From contig NZ_JAYDZX010000012.1 in the NCBI RefSeq assembly GCF_035607535.1, positions 62,001 through 126,000 of the forward strand: a stretch of DNA of 64,000 nucleotides. Reading direction: 5' to 3'. This DNA is from Salinimicrobium sp035607535. Lineage in GTDB: Bacteria; Bacteroidota; Bacteroidia; Flavobacteriales; Flavobacteriaceae. Positions 33,661 through 41,904 of this stretch are shown one piece after another. A program made the position numbers and the translations under genes. Position 1 is the stretch's first letter; each line of letters starts with the position of its first letter. A model generated the notes under the pieces. That model did no database searches, was not told the origin of the DNA, and saw only the letters and a program-made list of their open reading frames with translations.

Positions 33661-34093
33661 AAAACTGCTCGACCGATATTTTGAGGCCGAGACCACAGGA
33701 GCCGAGGAGGCAAGGCTTAGGGCCTACTTTAGCTCGGGAGAGGTGGCTCCCCACCTGCAGCAGTACATTCCTATGTTCTGTTACTTTGAGCAGGCGAGGA
33801 CAGAGCACTTAAGCAAAGAAGTCTCTTATACTCCTAAAGCAGGGCCATTTTCCCAGGGAAGGAAAAAAGTTTATTCCTGGGTGGCTATCGCTGCGTCTAT
33901 AGTTATTCTCCTGGGAGTTGTGATTCAACAGGAAAACCAGATTAGTGAGTTTGGAACTTATGAAGACCCCGAGCTTGCCATGAAAAAAACTAAAGAAGCT
34001 CTTGAGATGATGGCAATGTACATGAACTCTGGTACCGATGACCTGGGCTATATTGAAGAATTTAATAGTACAAAAGATAAAATAGTAAAATAA
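33641..34093 (+). CDS. membrane anti-sigma-like protein
   Basis: 150 residues, overlapping the sigma stop by 20 bases, which points to coupled translation. The N-terminus (IEKLLDRYFEAETTGAEEARLRAYFSSGEV) resembles the cytoplasmic zf-HC2-type position of anti-sigma factors, but no CxxC zinc motif is seen. One transmembrane helix (about 79-98, SWVAIAASIVILLGVVIQQ) and a methionine-rich C-terminus follow. Anti-sigma action is inferred from position and topology. Confidence 0.75.
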   Translation: MESQIIEKLLDRYFEAETTGAEEARLRAYFSSGEVAPHLQQYIPMFCYFEQARTEHLSKEVSYTPKAGPFSQGRKKVYSWVAIAASIVILLGVVIQQENQISEFGTYEDPELAMKKTKEALEMMAMYMNSGTDDLGYIEEFNSTKDKIVK

Positions 34094-34112
34094 AGAACCT
34101 AAAATCAAAATC

Positions 34113-34637
34113 ATGAAAAAGTTAACCTTAGCCTTACTGGCACTTATATTACCCTTTTTGGGGAACGCTCAAAACTTTGACAAGTATGAGAGCATGAAAG
34201 AAGTAGATGCGGTAGTAGTCACGAGCAAGATGTTCAAACTGCTAACTAAAATAGACCTCAATGCAGATGATTCTGAAACCCAGGCATATATTGATCTTAT
34301 CGAGAACCTAAAGGAGATGAAGGTCCTTTCTACCACAAAAGATGATATTCGCAAACAAATGGCTGCAGATGTTGCGTCGTACATAAAAAAAGGTAGTATG
34401 GAAGAGCTAATGCGGGTATCCGAGGATGGAAAGACTGTAAGATTCTATTATAAGCCGGGTAAAAATGATGATTACGTGAGCCAGTTGTTCATGTTCATGG
34501 AAGGAGAGGAAAAGAATAAACCAATGTCTGTGATCCTCAATATTACCGGTGAGATCAATCTGGCGCAGGTATCAAAACTTGCCAACGACTTTAAGATCCC
34601 CGGAGGGAAAGAATTAGAAAAAGTAGAAACCAATTAA
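34113..34637 (+). CDS. DUF4252 protein, exported
   Basis: 174 residues with a signal peptide (KKLTLALLALILPFLGNAQ). DUF4252 core: VDAVVVTSKMFKLLTKIDLNADDSETQAYIDLIENLKEMKVLSTTKDDIRKQM, then GKTVRFYYKPGKNDDYVSQLFMFMEG. The family is Bacteroidota-specific and nearly always follows an ECF sigma and anti-sigma pair, as here; its function is not known. Confidence 0.85.
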   Translation: MKKLTLALLALILPFLGNAQNFDKYESMKEVDAVVVTSKMFKLLTKIDLNADDSETQAYIDLIENLKEMKVLSTTKDDIRKQMAADVASYIKKGSMEELMRVSEDGKTVRFYYKPGKNDDYVSQLFMFMEGEEKNKPMSVILNITGEINLAQVSKLANDFKIPGGKELEKVETN

Positions 34638-34638
34638 A

Positions 34639-35172
34639 ATGAAAAGATCAGTTTTAATACTGGTGCTGCTAAGCCTGGGGGTTGTTTCATGCAACAATGA
34701 AACAACCCTTCAGGAATTCTACGTTGAGCACCAAAATGACAACCAGTATTTGGCGTTTGATATTCCTGCAAGTTTGTTAACAGGAAATAACGCCAGCCTT
34801 AGTGCTGAACAGAAAGCAACCTTGGAAACCATCAAAAAGGTGAATATTCTGGGGTTTCCATTGAAAGAAGAGAATAAGGATATTTACGAGGCCGAGAAGG
34901 AAAGACTGGCTTCCATTTTAAAAGCTGACAAGTACAAACAGCTTATACGCTACGGCGGAGGAACAAAAAAGGCTGAACTTTACTACCTGGGAGAAGATGA
35001 CGCTATAGATGAATTGATCGTCTTTGGAAGTGATGATGAGAAAGGCTTCGGAATTGCCCGCCTCACCGGAAATGACATGAATCCCGAATCCCTGATCCGA
35101 CTTCTTAGATCTTTCGAAGAAGGAGAGCTTGATGTATCCGGTCTGCCACAACTAAACGGCTTTTTAGATTAA
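34639..35172 (+). CDS. DUF4252 protein, lipoprotein form
   Basis: 177 residues beginning one base after the previous stop. A lipobox is present (LVLLSLGVVSCNNETT, Cys about residue 18). The fold matches the preceding protein (YLAFDIPASLLTG, IKKVNILGFPLKEENKD, TKKAELYYLGEDDAIDELIVFGSDDEKGFGIARLTG). One soluble and one lipid-anchored member suggest a pair acting in the same compartment or as partners; that is inference. Confidence 0.8.
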   Translation: MKRSVLILVLLSLGVVSCNNETTLQEFYVEHQNDNQYLAFDIPASLLTGNNASLSAEQKATLETIKKVNILGFPLKEENKDIYEAEKERLASILKADKYKQLIRYGGGTKKAELYYLGEDDAIDELIVFGSDDEKGFGIARLTGNDMNPESLIRLLRSFEEGELDVSGLPQLNGFLD

Positions 35173-35192
35173 AAAAGTAGAACCATAAAAGT

Positions 35193-35227
35193 AAAGGGCC
35201 TCAAAAATGACATTTTTGAGGCCCTTT
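35193..35227 (+). terminator. terminator of the second ECF sigma operon
   Basis: AAAGGGCCTCAAAAATG (35193-35209), A, CATTTTTGAGGCCCTTT (35211-35227), then ATTTTTG. A 17-bp near-perfect stem whose middle AAAAATGACATTTTT is the recurrent palindrome described in the findings. Confidence 0.88.
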
Positions 35228-35233
35228 ATTTTT

Positions 35234-35397
35234 GTTCAAGGCTCACGGTTCAAAATTCAAGGTTCAGGATTCAAAATCTGTGGTAACATCCAATTTTTGA
35301 TCTGACCACCGAACACCGATCACTGACCACTGACCCATGACCACTGATCACTGACCACCGACCACTGACCACTGACCACCGACCACTGATCACTCCT
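35234..35397. repeat. degenerate 7-bp-period array before purB 3' end
   Basis: First part: GGTTCAA, AATTCAA, GGTTCAG, GATTCAA (35240-35275). Second part, 35300-35396: about 13 heptamers of the GACCACT/GATCACT type. The array ends at the purB stop codon and shares its CACTGAT consensus with 9343-9378. Confidence 0.7.
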
Positions 35398-36735
35398 TCA
35401 AATTCCCGTATAATTTTGAGGGGTGATCTGGAGGAGTTCTTTTTTAATTTCTTGTGAAACATCGAGTTGTTTAATGAATTCTCCAATGCTGTTCCTGTCG
35501 ATTTTTTCGTTTGTTCTGGTGAGACCTTTGAGGGCTTCATAAGGATTTGGATAGCCTTCCCTTCTCAGGATCGTTTGAATAGCCTCGGCTACTACGGCCC
35601 AGTTCTTCTCAAGGTCTTCATCAAGTTTGGCTTCATTCAGCAGCAATTTATTAAGGCCTTTTAGCGTTGAGGAGAAACCTATGAGCGTGTGGCCAAAGGG
35701 AACTCCAATGGTACGCAGCACAGTACTGTCGGTAAGGTCACGTTGTAAACGACTCACCGGAAGTTTTGCTGATAAATGCTCAAAAAGGGCATTTGCAATA
35801 CCCAGGTTTCCTTCACTGTTTTCAAAATCAATCGGATTTACCTTGTGTGGCATGGCCGAAGATCCCACTTCTCCCTTCTTAATCTTCTGTTTGAAATAGT
35901 CCATGGAAACATAAGACCAAATATCCCTGTCAAGGTCGAGAATAATTGTGTTTATCCTCTTAAGGGCATCAAATAGTGATGCCATATGATCGTAATGTTC
36001 TATTTGAGTTGTTGGGAAGGAATGGTGAAGACCGAGGGAACCTTCAACAAAGTCTTTTCCGAAGCTTTTCCAGTTAACCTCCGGATAGGCCACTTTATGA
36101 GCATTGAAGTTTCCCGTAGCGCCGCCAAATTTAGCTGCGTTAGGAATGTCCTGAAGGAACTTGATCTGTTCTTTCAATCTCACCACGAAAACCTTGATCT
36201 CTTTTCCCAACCGGGTAGGAGAGGCCGGCTGACCATGAGTTCTGGCCAGCATTGGAATTTCTTTCCAATCTGCAGCCAATTGCTCCAATTTTTCCACAAG
36301 AGCATCGAGTTGCGGGTGATAAACATTTTCCAAAGCTTCCTTTATACTCAAAGGGACTGCAGTGTTATTTATATCCTGGGAGGTAAGGCCGAAATGAATA
36401 AACTCCTTGTGCTCCGAAAGTTGAAGCTTATCAAATTTATCTTTGATAAAATATTCAACGGCCTTTACATCATGATTTGTAGTTTTTTCGATTTCTTTTA
36501 TTTCCAGGGCATCTTCATGGGAAAAGTTTTTGTAGATCTTGCGAAGATCTGTAAAGATGGATTCAGAAATAGCCTGTAGTTGAGGTAAACCGTGTTCTGC
36601 AAGAGAGATGAAATATTCTATTTCTACACGTACCCTATATTTTATAAGTGCCTGTTCACTAAAGTAATCTACCAGTTGTTGCGTCTTGGAAAAGTACCTG
36701 CCATCGATTGGAGATATGGCCTTAAGAGAGCTCAT
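35398..36735 (-). CDS. purB: adenylosuccinate lyase
   Basis: 445 residues. The fumarase/aspartase superfamily signature SSAMPHKVNPIDFEN (about residue 280-294) with the catalytic Ser, the general-acid region ARTHGQPASPTRLG (about 155-168) and HFGLTSQDINNTAV (about 115-128) are all intact. It releases fumarate at two steps of purine synthesis (SAICAR to AICAR and adenylosuccinate to AMP). It lies 67 bases after the Sir2 gene on the same strand; a TATCTTTA box at 36763-36770 (minus) could serve it. Confidence 0.95.
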   Translation of the reverse strand: MSSLKAISPIDGRYFSKTQQLVDYFSEQALIKYRVRVEIEYFISLAEHGLPQLQAISESIFTDLRKIYKNFSHEDALEIKEIEKTTNHDVKAVEYFIKDKFDKLQLSEHKEFIHFGLTSQDINNTAVPLSIKEALENVYHPQLDALVEKLEQLAADWKEIPMLARTHGQPASPTRLGKEIKVFVVRLKEQIKFLQDIPNAAKFGGATGNFNAHKVAYPEVNWKSFGKDFVEGSLGLHHSFPTTQIEHYDHMASLFDALKRINTIILDLDRDIWSYVSMDYFKQKIKKGEVGSSAMPHKVNPIDFENSEGNLGIANALFEHLSAKLPVSRLQRDLTDSTVLRTIGVPFGHTLIGFSSTLKGLNKLLLNEAKLDEDLEKNWAVVAEAIQTILRREGYPNPYEALKGLTRTNEKIDRNSIGEFIKQLDVSQEIKKELLQITPQNYTGI

Positions 36736-36802
36736 GAAAGTCTGTTAAAAATTAAAGGCTAAAGATACAGTTTACGCCCAAACCCTGAAAAGTAAATATT
36801 CT

Positions 36803-37495
36803 TTAGTTTTTCCGGGCATCTTCCAACAGCTCCTTTACAATTCTGGGGACTCCCGTAGATGCTTTTTCGGCAAAGACCTTTAACTTTCTGGTTTCTTTGG
36901 CAGATGGTTTTGGATCGATAAAATAAACCGGTATATCTTCGGGTGCATAATAAAGTAGACCGGCTGCAGGATACACCTGCATAGAAGTTCCCACGATCAT
37001 TAGAATGTCTGCCTGCTGTGTGATCTCCATGGCCGGTTCCATCATGGGAACTCCCTCTCCAAACCACACTACATGCGGCCTCAACTGGTGATTGTGTTCA
37101 CAGAAATCTCCCTCATTGAGATCGTCTTCCCAGTCCAGTACAAGATTCTCGTCGAAAGTGCTGCGTACTTTTCTTAGTTCTCCGTGCAAATGAAGAACGT
37201 TCTTGCTCCCTGCACGCTCATGCAGGTCATCGACATTTTGGGTAATGATATGTACCTCATATTCCTTTTCAAGTTCCTTCAGAGCTTTATGAGCAGGATT
37301 TGGTTCAACTTCCTTTAATTGCCGTCTTCTTTGGTTGTAGAAATCAAGCACCAGCTCCCGGTTCTGTTCCCAACCAATAGGAGAAGCCACCTGCATTACA
37401 TCGTGACCCTCCCAGAGTCCGTCGGCATCCCTAAAGGTGCTTAATCCGCTTTCGGCACTTATACCTGCTCCCGTGAGTACTACTACTTTTTTCAT
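36803..37495 (-). CDS. Sir2-family NAD-dependent deacylase, zinc site reduced
   Basis: 230 residues. NAD-binding GAGISAESGLSTFRDADGLW is at the N-terminus. QNVDDLHERAGS, LHGEL with the catalytic His (about residue 115), HVVWFGEGVP and IVGTSMQVYPAAGL are present, as in CobB-type sirtuins. The four zinc cysteines are not: the first pair position reads VRSTFDENLV and the second holds only one Cys (FCEHNHQLRPH), as in many Bacteroidota members. Likely removes acyl groups from lysines in the cytosol. Confidence 0.88.
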   Translation of the reverse strand: MKKVVVLTGAGISAESGLSTFRDADGLWEGHDVMQVASPIGWEQNRELVLDFYNQRRRQLKEVEPNPAHKALKELEKEYEVHIITQNVDDLHERAGSKNVLHLHGELRKVRSTFDENLVLDWEDDLNEGDFCEHNHQLRPHVVWFGEGVPMMEPAMEITQQADILMIVGTSMQVYPAAGLLYYAPEDIPVYFIDPKPSAKETRKLKVFAEKASTGVPRIVKELLEDARKN

Positions 37496-37614
37496 TTTAG
37501 GTGTAATTTCTTCTGAAAATTTAAAGAGATTTCTTCAGAATTCATAATACACGAGTGGATTTCCTGAGGTCTCAAAAAGGACAAAATCGAAGAGGATTTC
37601 CTAATTTCGCTGTC

Positions 37615-38271
37615 ATGAAAGAGAAGCTTGAATTGCTGGATTACCTGGAAACTTTTTTAAGCGACAGGAGAAAGGAACTTTTTAAGGAGGTGATCGCCCG
37701 GCGCACTAATTTTTTTACTGTTGCTACCCAGGATGTTTATCAGCTTCACAATACCAGTGCGGTGATTCGCAGTTGTGACGTTTTTGGGATCCAGGATGTT
37801 CATGTGGTAGAAGAAGTGAATGTTAAGAAAATTGATAGGGAGATTGCGATGGGGGCACAGAAATGGGTGGATATCAATCGTTATACATCAACGGGTGATG
37901 CGATTTCTGCACTTCGGAAGCAAGGTTATAGGATAGTAGCTACCTCACCTCATAAGGGAACTATGCTTCAGGATTTTGATATTTCTGAAAAAGCAGCTTT
38001 TTTCTTTGGAACTGAGACCGATGGATTATCTGAAGAGGTGATGCAGGAGGCAGATGAATTTTTGCAGATCCCCATGGTGGGATTTACAGAGAGCCTGAAT
38101 ATTTCCGTTTCGGCGGCAATTATTCTTCAGGATGTTACCTCAAGACTCAGAAAAAGTGACCTGCCATGGAGACTTTCAGCAGAAGAACAAATCCTTAAGC
38201 GAATCGCCTGGGCAAAAAAGAATTTGAAAAATTCCGCCGAAATTATAGCCCGCTTTGAGGCATCACGATAA
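37615..38271 (+). CDS. TrmH-family RNA 2'-O-methyltransferase
   Basis: 218 residues from MKEKLELLDYLETFL; the earlier in-frame ATG at 37555 is outside the family alignment. SPOUT knot motifs are present: NTSAVIRSCDVFGIQDVHVVE (motif 1, Asn-Arg region), FFFGTETDGLSEEVM (motif 2) and PMVGFTESLNISVSAAIILQDV (motif 3). The order and the C-terminal extension fit tRNA (Gm18) methyltransferase TrmH. The gene diverges from the Sir2 gene. A TAATTTCG box ends six bases before the ATG, so a very short leader is possible. Confidence 0.85.
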   Translation: MKEKLELLDYLETFLSDRRKELFKEVIARRTNFFTVATQDVYQLHNTSAVIRSCDVFGIQDVHVVEEVNVKKIDREIAMGAQKWVDINRYTSTGDAISALRKQGYRIVATSPHKGTMLQDFDISEKAAFFFGTETDGLSEEVMQEADEFLQIPMVGFTESLNISVSAAIILQDVTSRLRKSDLPWRLSAEEQILKRIAWAKKNLKNSAEIIARFEASR

Positions 38272-38306
38272 AATTATTTACATTTAGGTCCCCCTAATTG
38301 AATAAC

Positions 38307-38837
38307 ATGACTCTTTTCTTTTATGTTGTTATTGGCATTATTACCTTCATCGCGTTCCTGCACGCCTGGGCAAAGAAGGAGTACAATCTTAGCCGTACGG
38401 TTGTGATCAACAGGCCAAAGGCCGAAGTGTATGCGTTTATAAGACAACTCAAAAAACAACCGTTATGGATGCCCTGGTTTATAAATGATCCCAAAGTGGT
38501 GATAAGGTTCAAAGGTGAAGATGGAAAAGTAGGGGCAGCGTCTTACTGGAAAGGAAGTAACAATATTGAAGGCATACAAAAGATAGTAAAGGTGAAGGAA
38601 GGGAAAGTCTTTGAAACCCAATTGTTGTTCATCAAACCTTACAAATCTCTTTCATTGAATTACATGGCGGTAAAAGAAGTGGAGCCGGATCGTACTAAAA
38701 TGGTTTGGGGTGTTAAAGGCTCTCATAAATTCCCTGCTTCTGTGGTAATGCTATTCTATGGGATGGAACGTGCTTTAGGTAAAGACTTTGAAGCCGGATT
38801 ATATAATTTGAAAACTCATTTGGAGAGAAATAAGTAG
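38307..38837 (+). CDS. membrane-anchored SRPBCC protein
   Basis: 176 residues. An N-terminal transmembrane helix (about 1-20, MTLFFYVVIGIITFIAFLHAW) is followed by an SRPBCC/START-like ligand-binding domain (SRTVVINRPKAEVYAFIRQLKKQPLWMPWF, KVKEGKVFETQLLFIKPYKS, TKMVWGVKGSHKFPASVVMLFYG). Such domains bind hydrophobic ligands; there is no catalytic motif. A TTG nine bases upstream is an alternative start. Confidence 0.78.
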   Translation: MTLFFYVVIGIITFIAFLHAWAKKEYNLSRTVVINRPKAEVYAFIRQLKKQPLWMPWFINDPKVVIRFKGEDGKVGAASYWKGSNNIEGIQKIVKVKEGKVFETQLLFIKPYKSLSLNYMAVKEVEPDRTKMVWGVKGSHKFPASVVMLFYGMERALGKDFEAGLYNLKTHLERNK

Positions 38838-38848
38838 AACGAATTAAA

Positions 38849-39078
38849 GATTTCCAAATTCCAAGCACCAAATACCAAATAGTAGATTCCAAGCACCAAA
38901 TTTCAAATTCAAAGCACCAAATTTCAAGCACCAAATTCAAAGCACCAAATTCAAAGCACCAAATTTCAAGCACCAAATTCCAAATTCTAAATTCTAAGCA
39001 CCAATTTCCAAGCAATTTTTAAGCACCAAATTTCAGGTGCGAAATTCTAAAATTCAAGAACCAAATTCCAAATACCAG
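38849..39078. repeat. long degenerate 7-bp-period array
   Basis: About 230 bp made of about 30 heptamers, mostly CACCAAA alternating with TTCAAAG, TTTCAAG, TTCCAAG or TTTCAAA, so a 14-bp rhythm can also be seen. Units vary but the register holds, with a slip near 39016. It occupies the intergenic region between the SRPBCC gene and the convergent peptide-regulatory-domain gene. Spacers as in a CRISPR are absent. Confidence 0.85.
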
Positions 39079-39150
39079 CCCTGGCACTACTCAAAGAAAG
39101 AGCATTTGTTTTTAATGAAAATAGGGCTTAATTAGAGGAAGATCTTGAGC

Positions 39151-39186
39151 AAAAAAAAGGTGCGTAAAATGTCATTTTACGCACCT
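39151..39186 (-). terminator. terminator of the carboxypeptidase-regulatory-like gene
   Basis: AGGTGCGTAAAATG, T, CATTTTACGCACCT (39158-39186), a 29-bp perfect palindrome, with eight T on the minus strand (39151-39158). It ends the minus-strand gene; it contains the AAAATGNCATTTT motif. Confidence 0.88.
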
Positions 39187-39206
39187 CATATTCTTATCTA
39201 CTTTCT

Positions 39207-39962
39207 TTATCTGTTCAGCACTTTATACTCCTCATAACAGCCGCTCATGGCATCCAGGATCTGAAGATCGTTGGCAGAATTTATAAAGTCGGTCGAATAA
39301 TTGCACCGCCGCAGCACTTCATCAATATCCATCCTGTTAATTCCCAGAACAGCCATTAGAGTTTGCCGGTCAAATTTGCTTTGTAAAAGATTCCTTATTT
39401 CATCATCCTGTTTCATTTCCCTTAGCTTCTTCATTTGCTTTGGCTGTTGACCAAATATGTTGTAAAGAGCATCTGCGGGATTAAAAACAGCACCTAAAAC
39501 TCTTGAAACTGCATTTGGACTGTACTCACCACCTTCATATCCCTGGTTAAGTCCGGAAATACTGTAGCGGTAATTTTCGTAAATAGGTATATTCTTGGCG
39601 TCGATCTCCAGGTAACCGGTCAGCTGTATTGGGCTTACCACCACTTCTTCAAGGGCTATACCCAGTTCGGTCATTTTGACTTTTACCTCCCCATATTTAA
39701 GCCAGTCATTGGTAACCCGTACCCGAATTGATTTGAACCCGAGATAAGAAAAATACAACGTATCATTCACCTCGGCTTTTATTTCAAATTTTCCTACTTC
39801 TCCCGAAACAGCACCAATTACCTGATTGAGGTTCACAATATGTGCATTTTCAATAGGTACATCATTAGCAGCGTTAAGAACTTTCCCTGTAACCACAGTA
39901 GCCTCCTGGCCAAAAGCCATTAAACCCAACAATAGGAACAGGGGGATAAAAACTTTTTTCAT
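39207..39962 (-). CDS. exported protein with a carboxypeptidase-regulatory-like domain
   Basis: 251 residues with a signal peptide (MKKVFIPLFLLLGLMAFGQ). The CarboxypepD_reg-like domain (about 22-105) reads VTGKVLNAANDVPIENAHIVNLN and LYFSYLGFKSIRVRVTNDW, the same fold as the N-terminal extension of SusC-like receptors. The C-terminal half is unassigned and helical (LREMKQDDEIRNLLQSKFDRQTL). No barrel follows, so it is not a receptor itself; role unknown. Confidence 0.8.
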   Translation of the reverse strand: MKKVFIPLFLLLGLMAFGQEATVVTGKVLNAANDVPIENAHIVNLNQVIGAVSGEVGKFEIKAEVNDTLYFSYLGFKSIRVRVTNDWLKYGEVKVKMTELGIALEEVVVSPIQLTGYLEIDAKNIPIYENYRYSISGLNQGYEGGEYSPNAVSRVLGAVFNPADALYNIFGQQPKQMKKLREMKQDDEIRNLLQSKFDRQTLMAVLGINRMDIDEVLRRCNYSTDFINSANDLQILDAMSGCYEEYKVLNR

Positions 39963-40021
39963 TTTATATTTTAAGCTTCTCTTTTCCTTCGGGAAAACTA
40001 TACCAAAAACATCAAAAAATC

Positions 40022-41848
40022 TTATTTTTTTGACCTTCTTCTTTTAATTGAACTTTCAATGCTGCTGCTGCGGCCACCGCTCTTCTTTCCCTTGCGTCCG
40101 CCGGTTCCTGCATCAGATGATCTTCTTCGTCCTCCTGAAGGCGCATCAGCAGACCTTCTGCGGCCTTTATCTGCCCCTTTGGGTTTGTCAAAACTTCGAC
40201 CACCTTTATCTTTGCCTTTAAAACCACCTTTTCTTCCGCCGCTGCGTTCCTTGCCTGCGCTTTTCTTGGTAATCTCCACATTGATATGGCGTCCCTGGTG
40301 TTTGAAATCCTGAAAGATTCTCAGAACCTCTTCGGCTTTTGAGCTGTCAACATTAAAGAAGGAAAAGCTGTCTTTTACTTCTACGCGATTTACGTCGTCT
40401 CTTCCCAGATCTAAAGTTGCCTTCAGGAAATCCTTCAGACTCATCCAGTCGAAATCGTCTTTTGCACCTACATTGATAAAGAACCTGGTGCTGTCTCCAT
40501 CAACTTCAAAAACTTCATTTGATCCTTTTGCATTTAGATCCTGTGCATTTTTATAGTAGTTGAAGAATCTGGTAAATTCAACAGAAAAGAATTTTTTAAG
40601 GAGCTCTTCTTTGGAAAGACCTTCAAAAAGTTCAGAAATACTTGGAAGATACTTGTCGATCTCGTGGTTGATCTCTGTCTTGCTTATTTCACTCGCTAGG
40701 TGAAAAAGCTGAACTTCACAGATCTCCCTGCCATCAGGAATATCTTTTCTCTCGAAACTTTGTCCAATGATACGCTCGATATTCTTGATCTTGCGCACCT
40801 CACTTTTGGAAACAATTACCATAGAAACTCCGCTTTTTCCGGCTCTTCCGGTACGGCCACTACGGTGCGTATAAGTTTCAATTTCATCTGGGAGCTGGTA
40901 GTTGATCACGTGCGTGATATCATCAACATCGATACCACGGGCAGCAACATCTGTAGCTACCAGCATCTGGATCTGTCTGGCCCTAAAGCTTTTCATTACT
41001 AAGTCACGTTGATTTTGACTAAGGTCTCCGTGAAGGGCAGCAGCGTTGTAGCCGTCCTCGATCAACTGTTCTGCAACTTTTTGGGTATCGCGTTTGGTAC
41101 GACAGAAGATCACCGAAAAAATATCGGGGTTTGCATCTGCCAGTCTTTTTAGGGCTGAATAACGGTCTCGGGCATTAACTACATAATATTCATGCGAAAC
41201 ATTCGATGTTCCCATGTTCTTTGTGCCCACCGTGATCTCCACAGGGGTACGCATGAATTTCTTAGCAATGGTTGAAACTTCCTTAGGCATGGTAGCCGAG
41301 AACAACCAGGTGCTCTTTTCGGAAGGAGTGTGGGAAAGGATCTCGGTAATATCCTCATAGAATCCCATGTTCAACATTTCATCTGCCTCATCAAGAATGC
41401 AATATTCAATGGCCGAAATATCTACAAGTCTTCTGTTGACCATATCCTGCATACGGCCGGGAGTGGCAACAATGATCTGTGCTCCTTTCTTGATTTGGGA
41501 AGCTTGATCTGTAATACTGGCACCACCGTAAATAGCTACGGTGTTAAGGCCTTTAAAATATTTAGAGTAATTCTTTAATTCGTTGGTAATTTGCAAACAC
41601 AACTCACGGGTTGGAGAAAGAATAAGGCCCTGAGTCTTTCTGCTGTTTACATCAATCTTTTGGATTAGTGGAAAACCAAATGCTGCGGTCTTTCCGGTTC
41701 CGGTTTGTGCAAGGGCCACCATATCTGTGTCCTCCTGCAGTAAAATTGGGATTGCTTTTTCCTGTACTTCACTTGGGCTTTCAAATCCCATGTCATTAAT
41801 TGCCTGTAACAGGGCATCATTCAATCCTAATTGTTCAAATTTATTCAT
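40022..41848 (-). CDS. DEAD-box RNA helicase with DbpA-like RNA-binding domain
   Basis: 608 residues. Helicase core: Q motif and AQTGTGKTAAFGFP, PTRELCLQI, DEADEMLNMGF, SATMP, RGIDVDDITHVINYQLP and HRSGRTGRAG. An RRM-like DbpA/CsdA C-terminal domain follows at about 480-555 (FFINVGAKDDFDWMSLKDFLKATLD). The last 50 residues are a low-complexity R/G/K/S tail (GGRKGGFKGKDKGG), a common RNA-binding extension. It probably unwinds rRNA during ribosome assembly or mRNA in the cold. The promoter -7 box TACCTTTG (minus, 41866-41873) lies 18 bases upstream. Confidence 0.93.
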   Translation of the reverse strand: MNKFEQLGLNDALLQAINDMGFESPSEVQEKAIPILLQEDTDMVALAQTGTGKTAAFGFPLIQKIDVNSRKTQGLILSPTRELCLQITNELKNYSKYFKGLNTVAIYGGASITDQASQIKKGAQIIVATPGRMQDMVNRRLVDISAIEYCILDEADEMLNMGFYEDITEILSHTPSEKSTWLFSATMPKEVSTIAKKFMRTPVEITVGTKNMGTSNVSHEYYVVNARDRYSALKRLADANPDIFSVIFCRTKRDTQKVAEQLIEDGYNAAALHGDLSQNQRDLVMKSFRARQIQMLVATDVAARGIDVDDITHVINYQLPDEIETYTHRSGRTGRAGKSGVSMVIVSKSEVRKIKNIERIIGQSFERKDIPDGREICEVQLFHLASEISKTEINHEIDKYLPSISELFEGLSKEELLKKFFSVEFTRFFNYYKNAQDLNAKGSNEVFEVDGDSTRFFINVGAKDDFDWMSLKDFLKATLDLGRDDVNRVEVKDSFSFFNVDSSKAEEVLRIFQDFKHQGRHINVEITKKSAGKERSGGRKGGFKGKDKGGRSFDKPKGADKGRRRSADAPSGGRRRSSDAGTGGRKGKKSGGRSSSIESSIKRRRSKK

Positions 41849-41865
41849 ACATATCTAATAAGCGG

Positions 41866-41873
41866 CAAAGGTA
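41866..41873 (-). promoter_or_regulatory. -7 box of the DEAD-box helicase promoter
   Basis: CAAAGGTA on the + strand is TACCTTTG on the minus strand, an exact TAnnTTTG. No good -33 element is visible 19 bp upstream. Confidence 0.55.
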
Positions 41874-41904
41874 AGGATTAGTTAGCAGCTTATTACATTT
41901 ATAT

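Noticed and set aside
38713..39015. 100-codon minus-strand open frame rich in W, E and F across the repeat region
   Set aside because: It is the translation of the heptamer array (period 7 gives a repeating 7-residue pattern) and overlaps the end of the SRPBCC gene; no start signal or family.
38849..39078. Possible CRISPR array
   Set aside because: Units are 7-14 bp, degenerate and contiguous; there are no unique spacers of 25-40 bp and no cas genes in the window.
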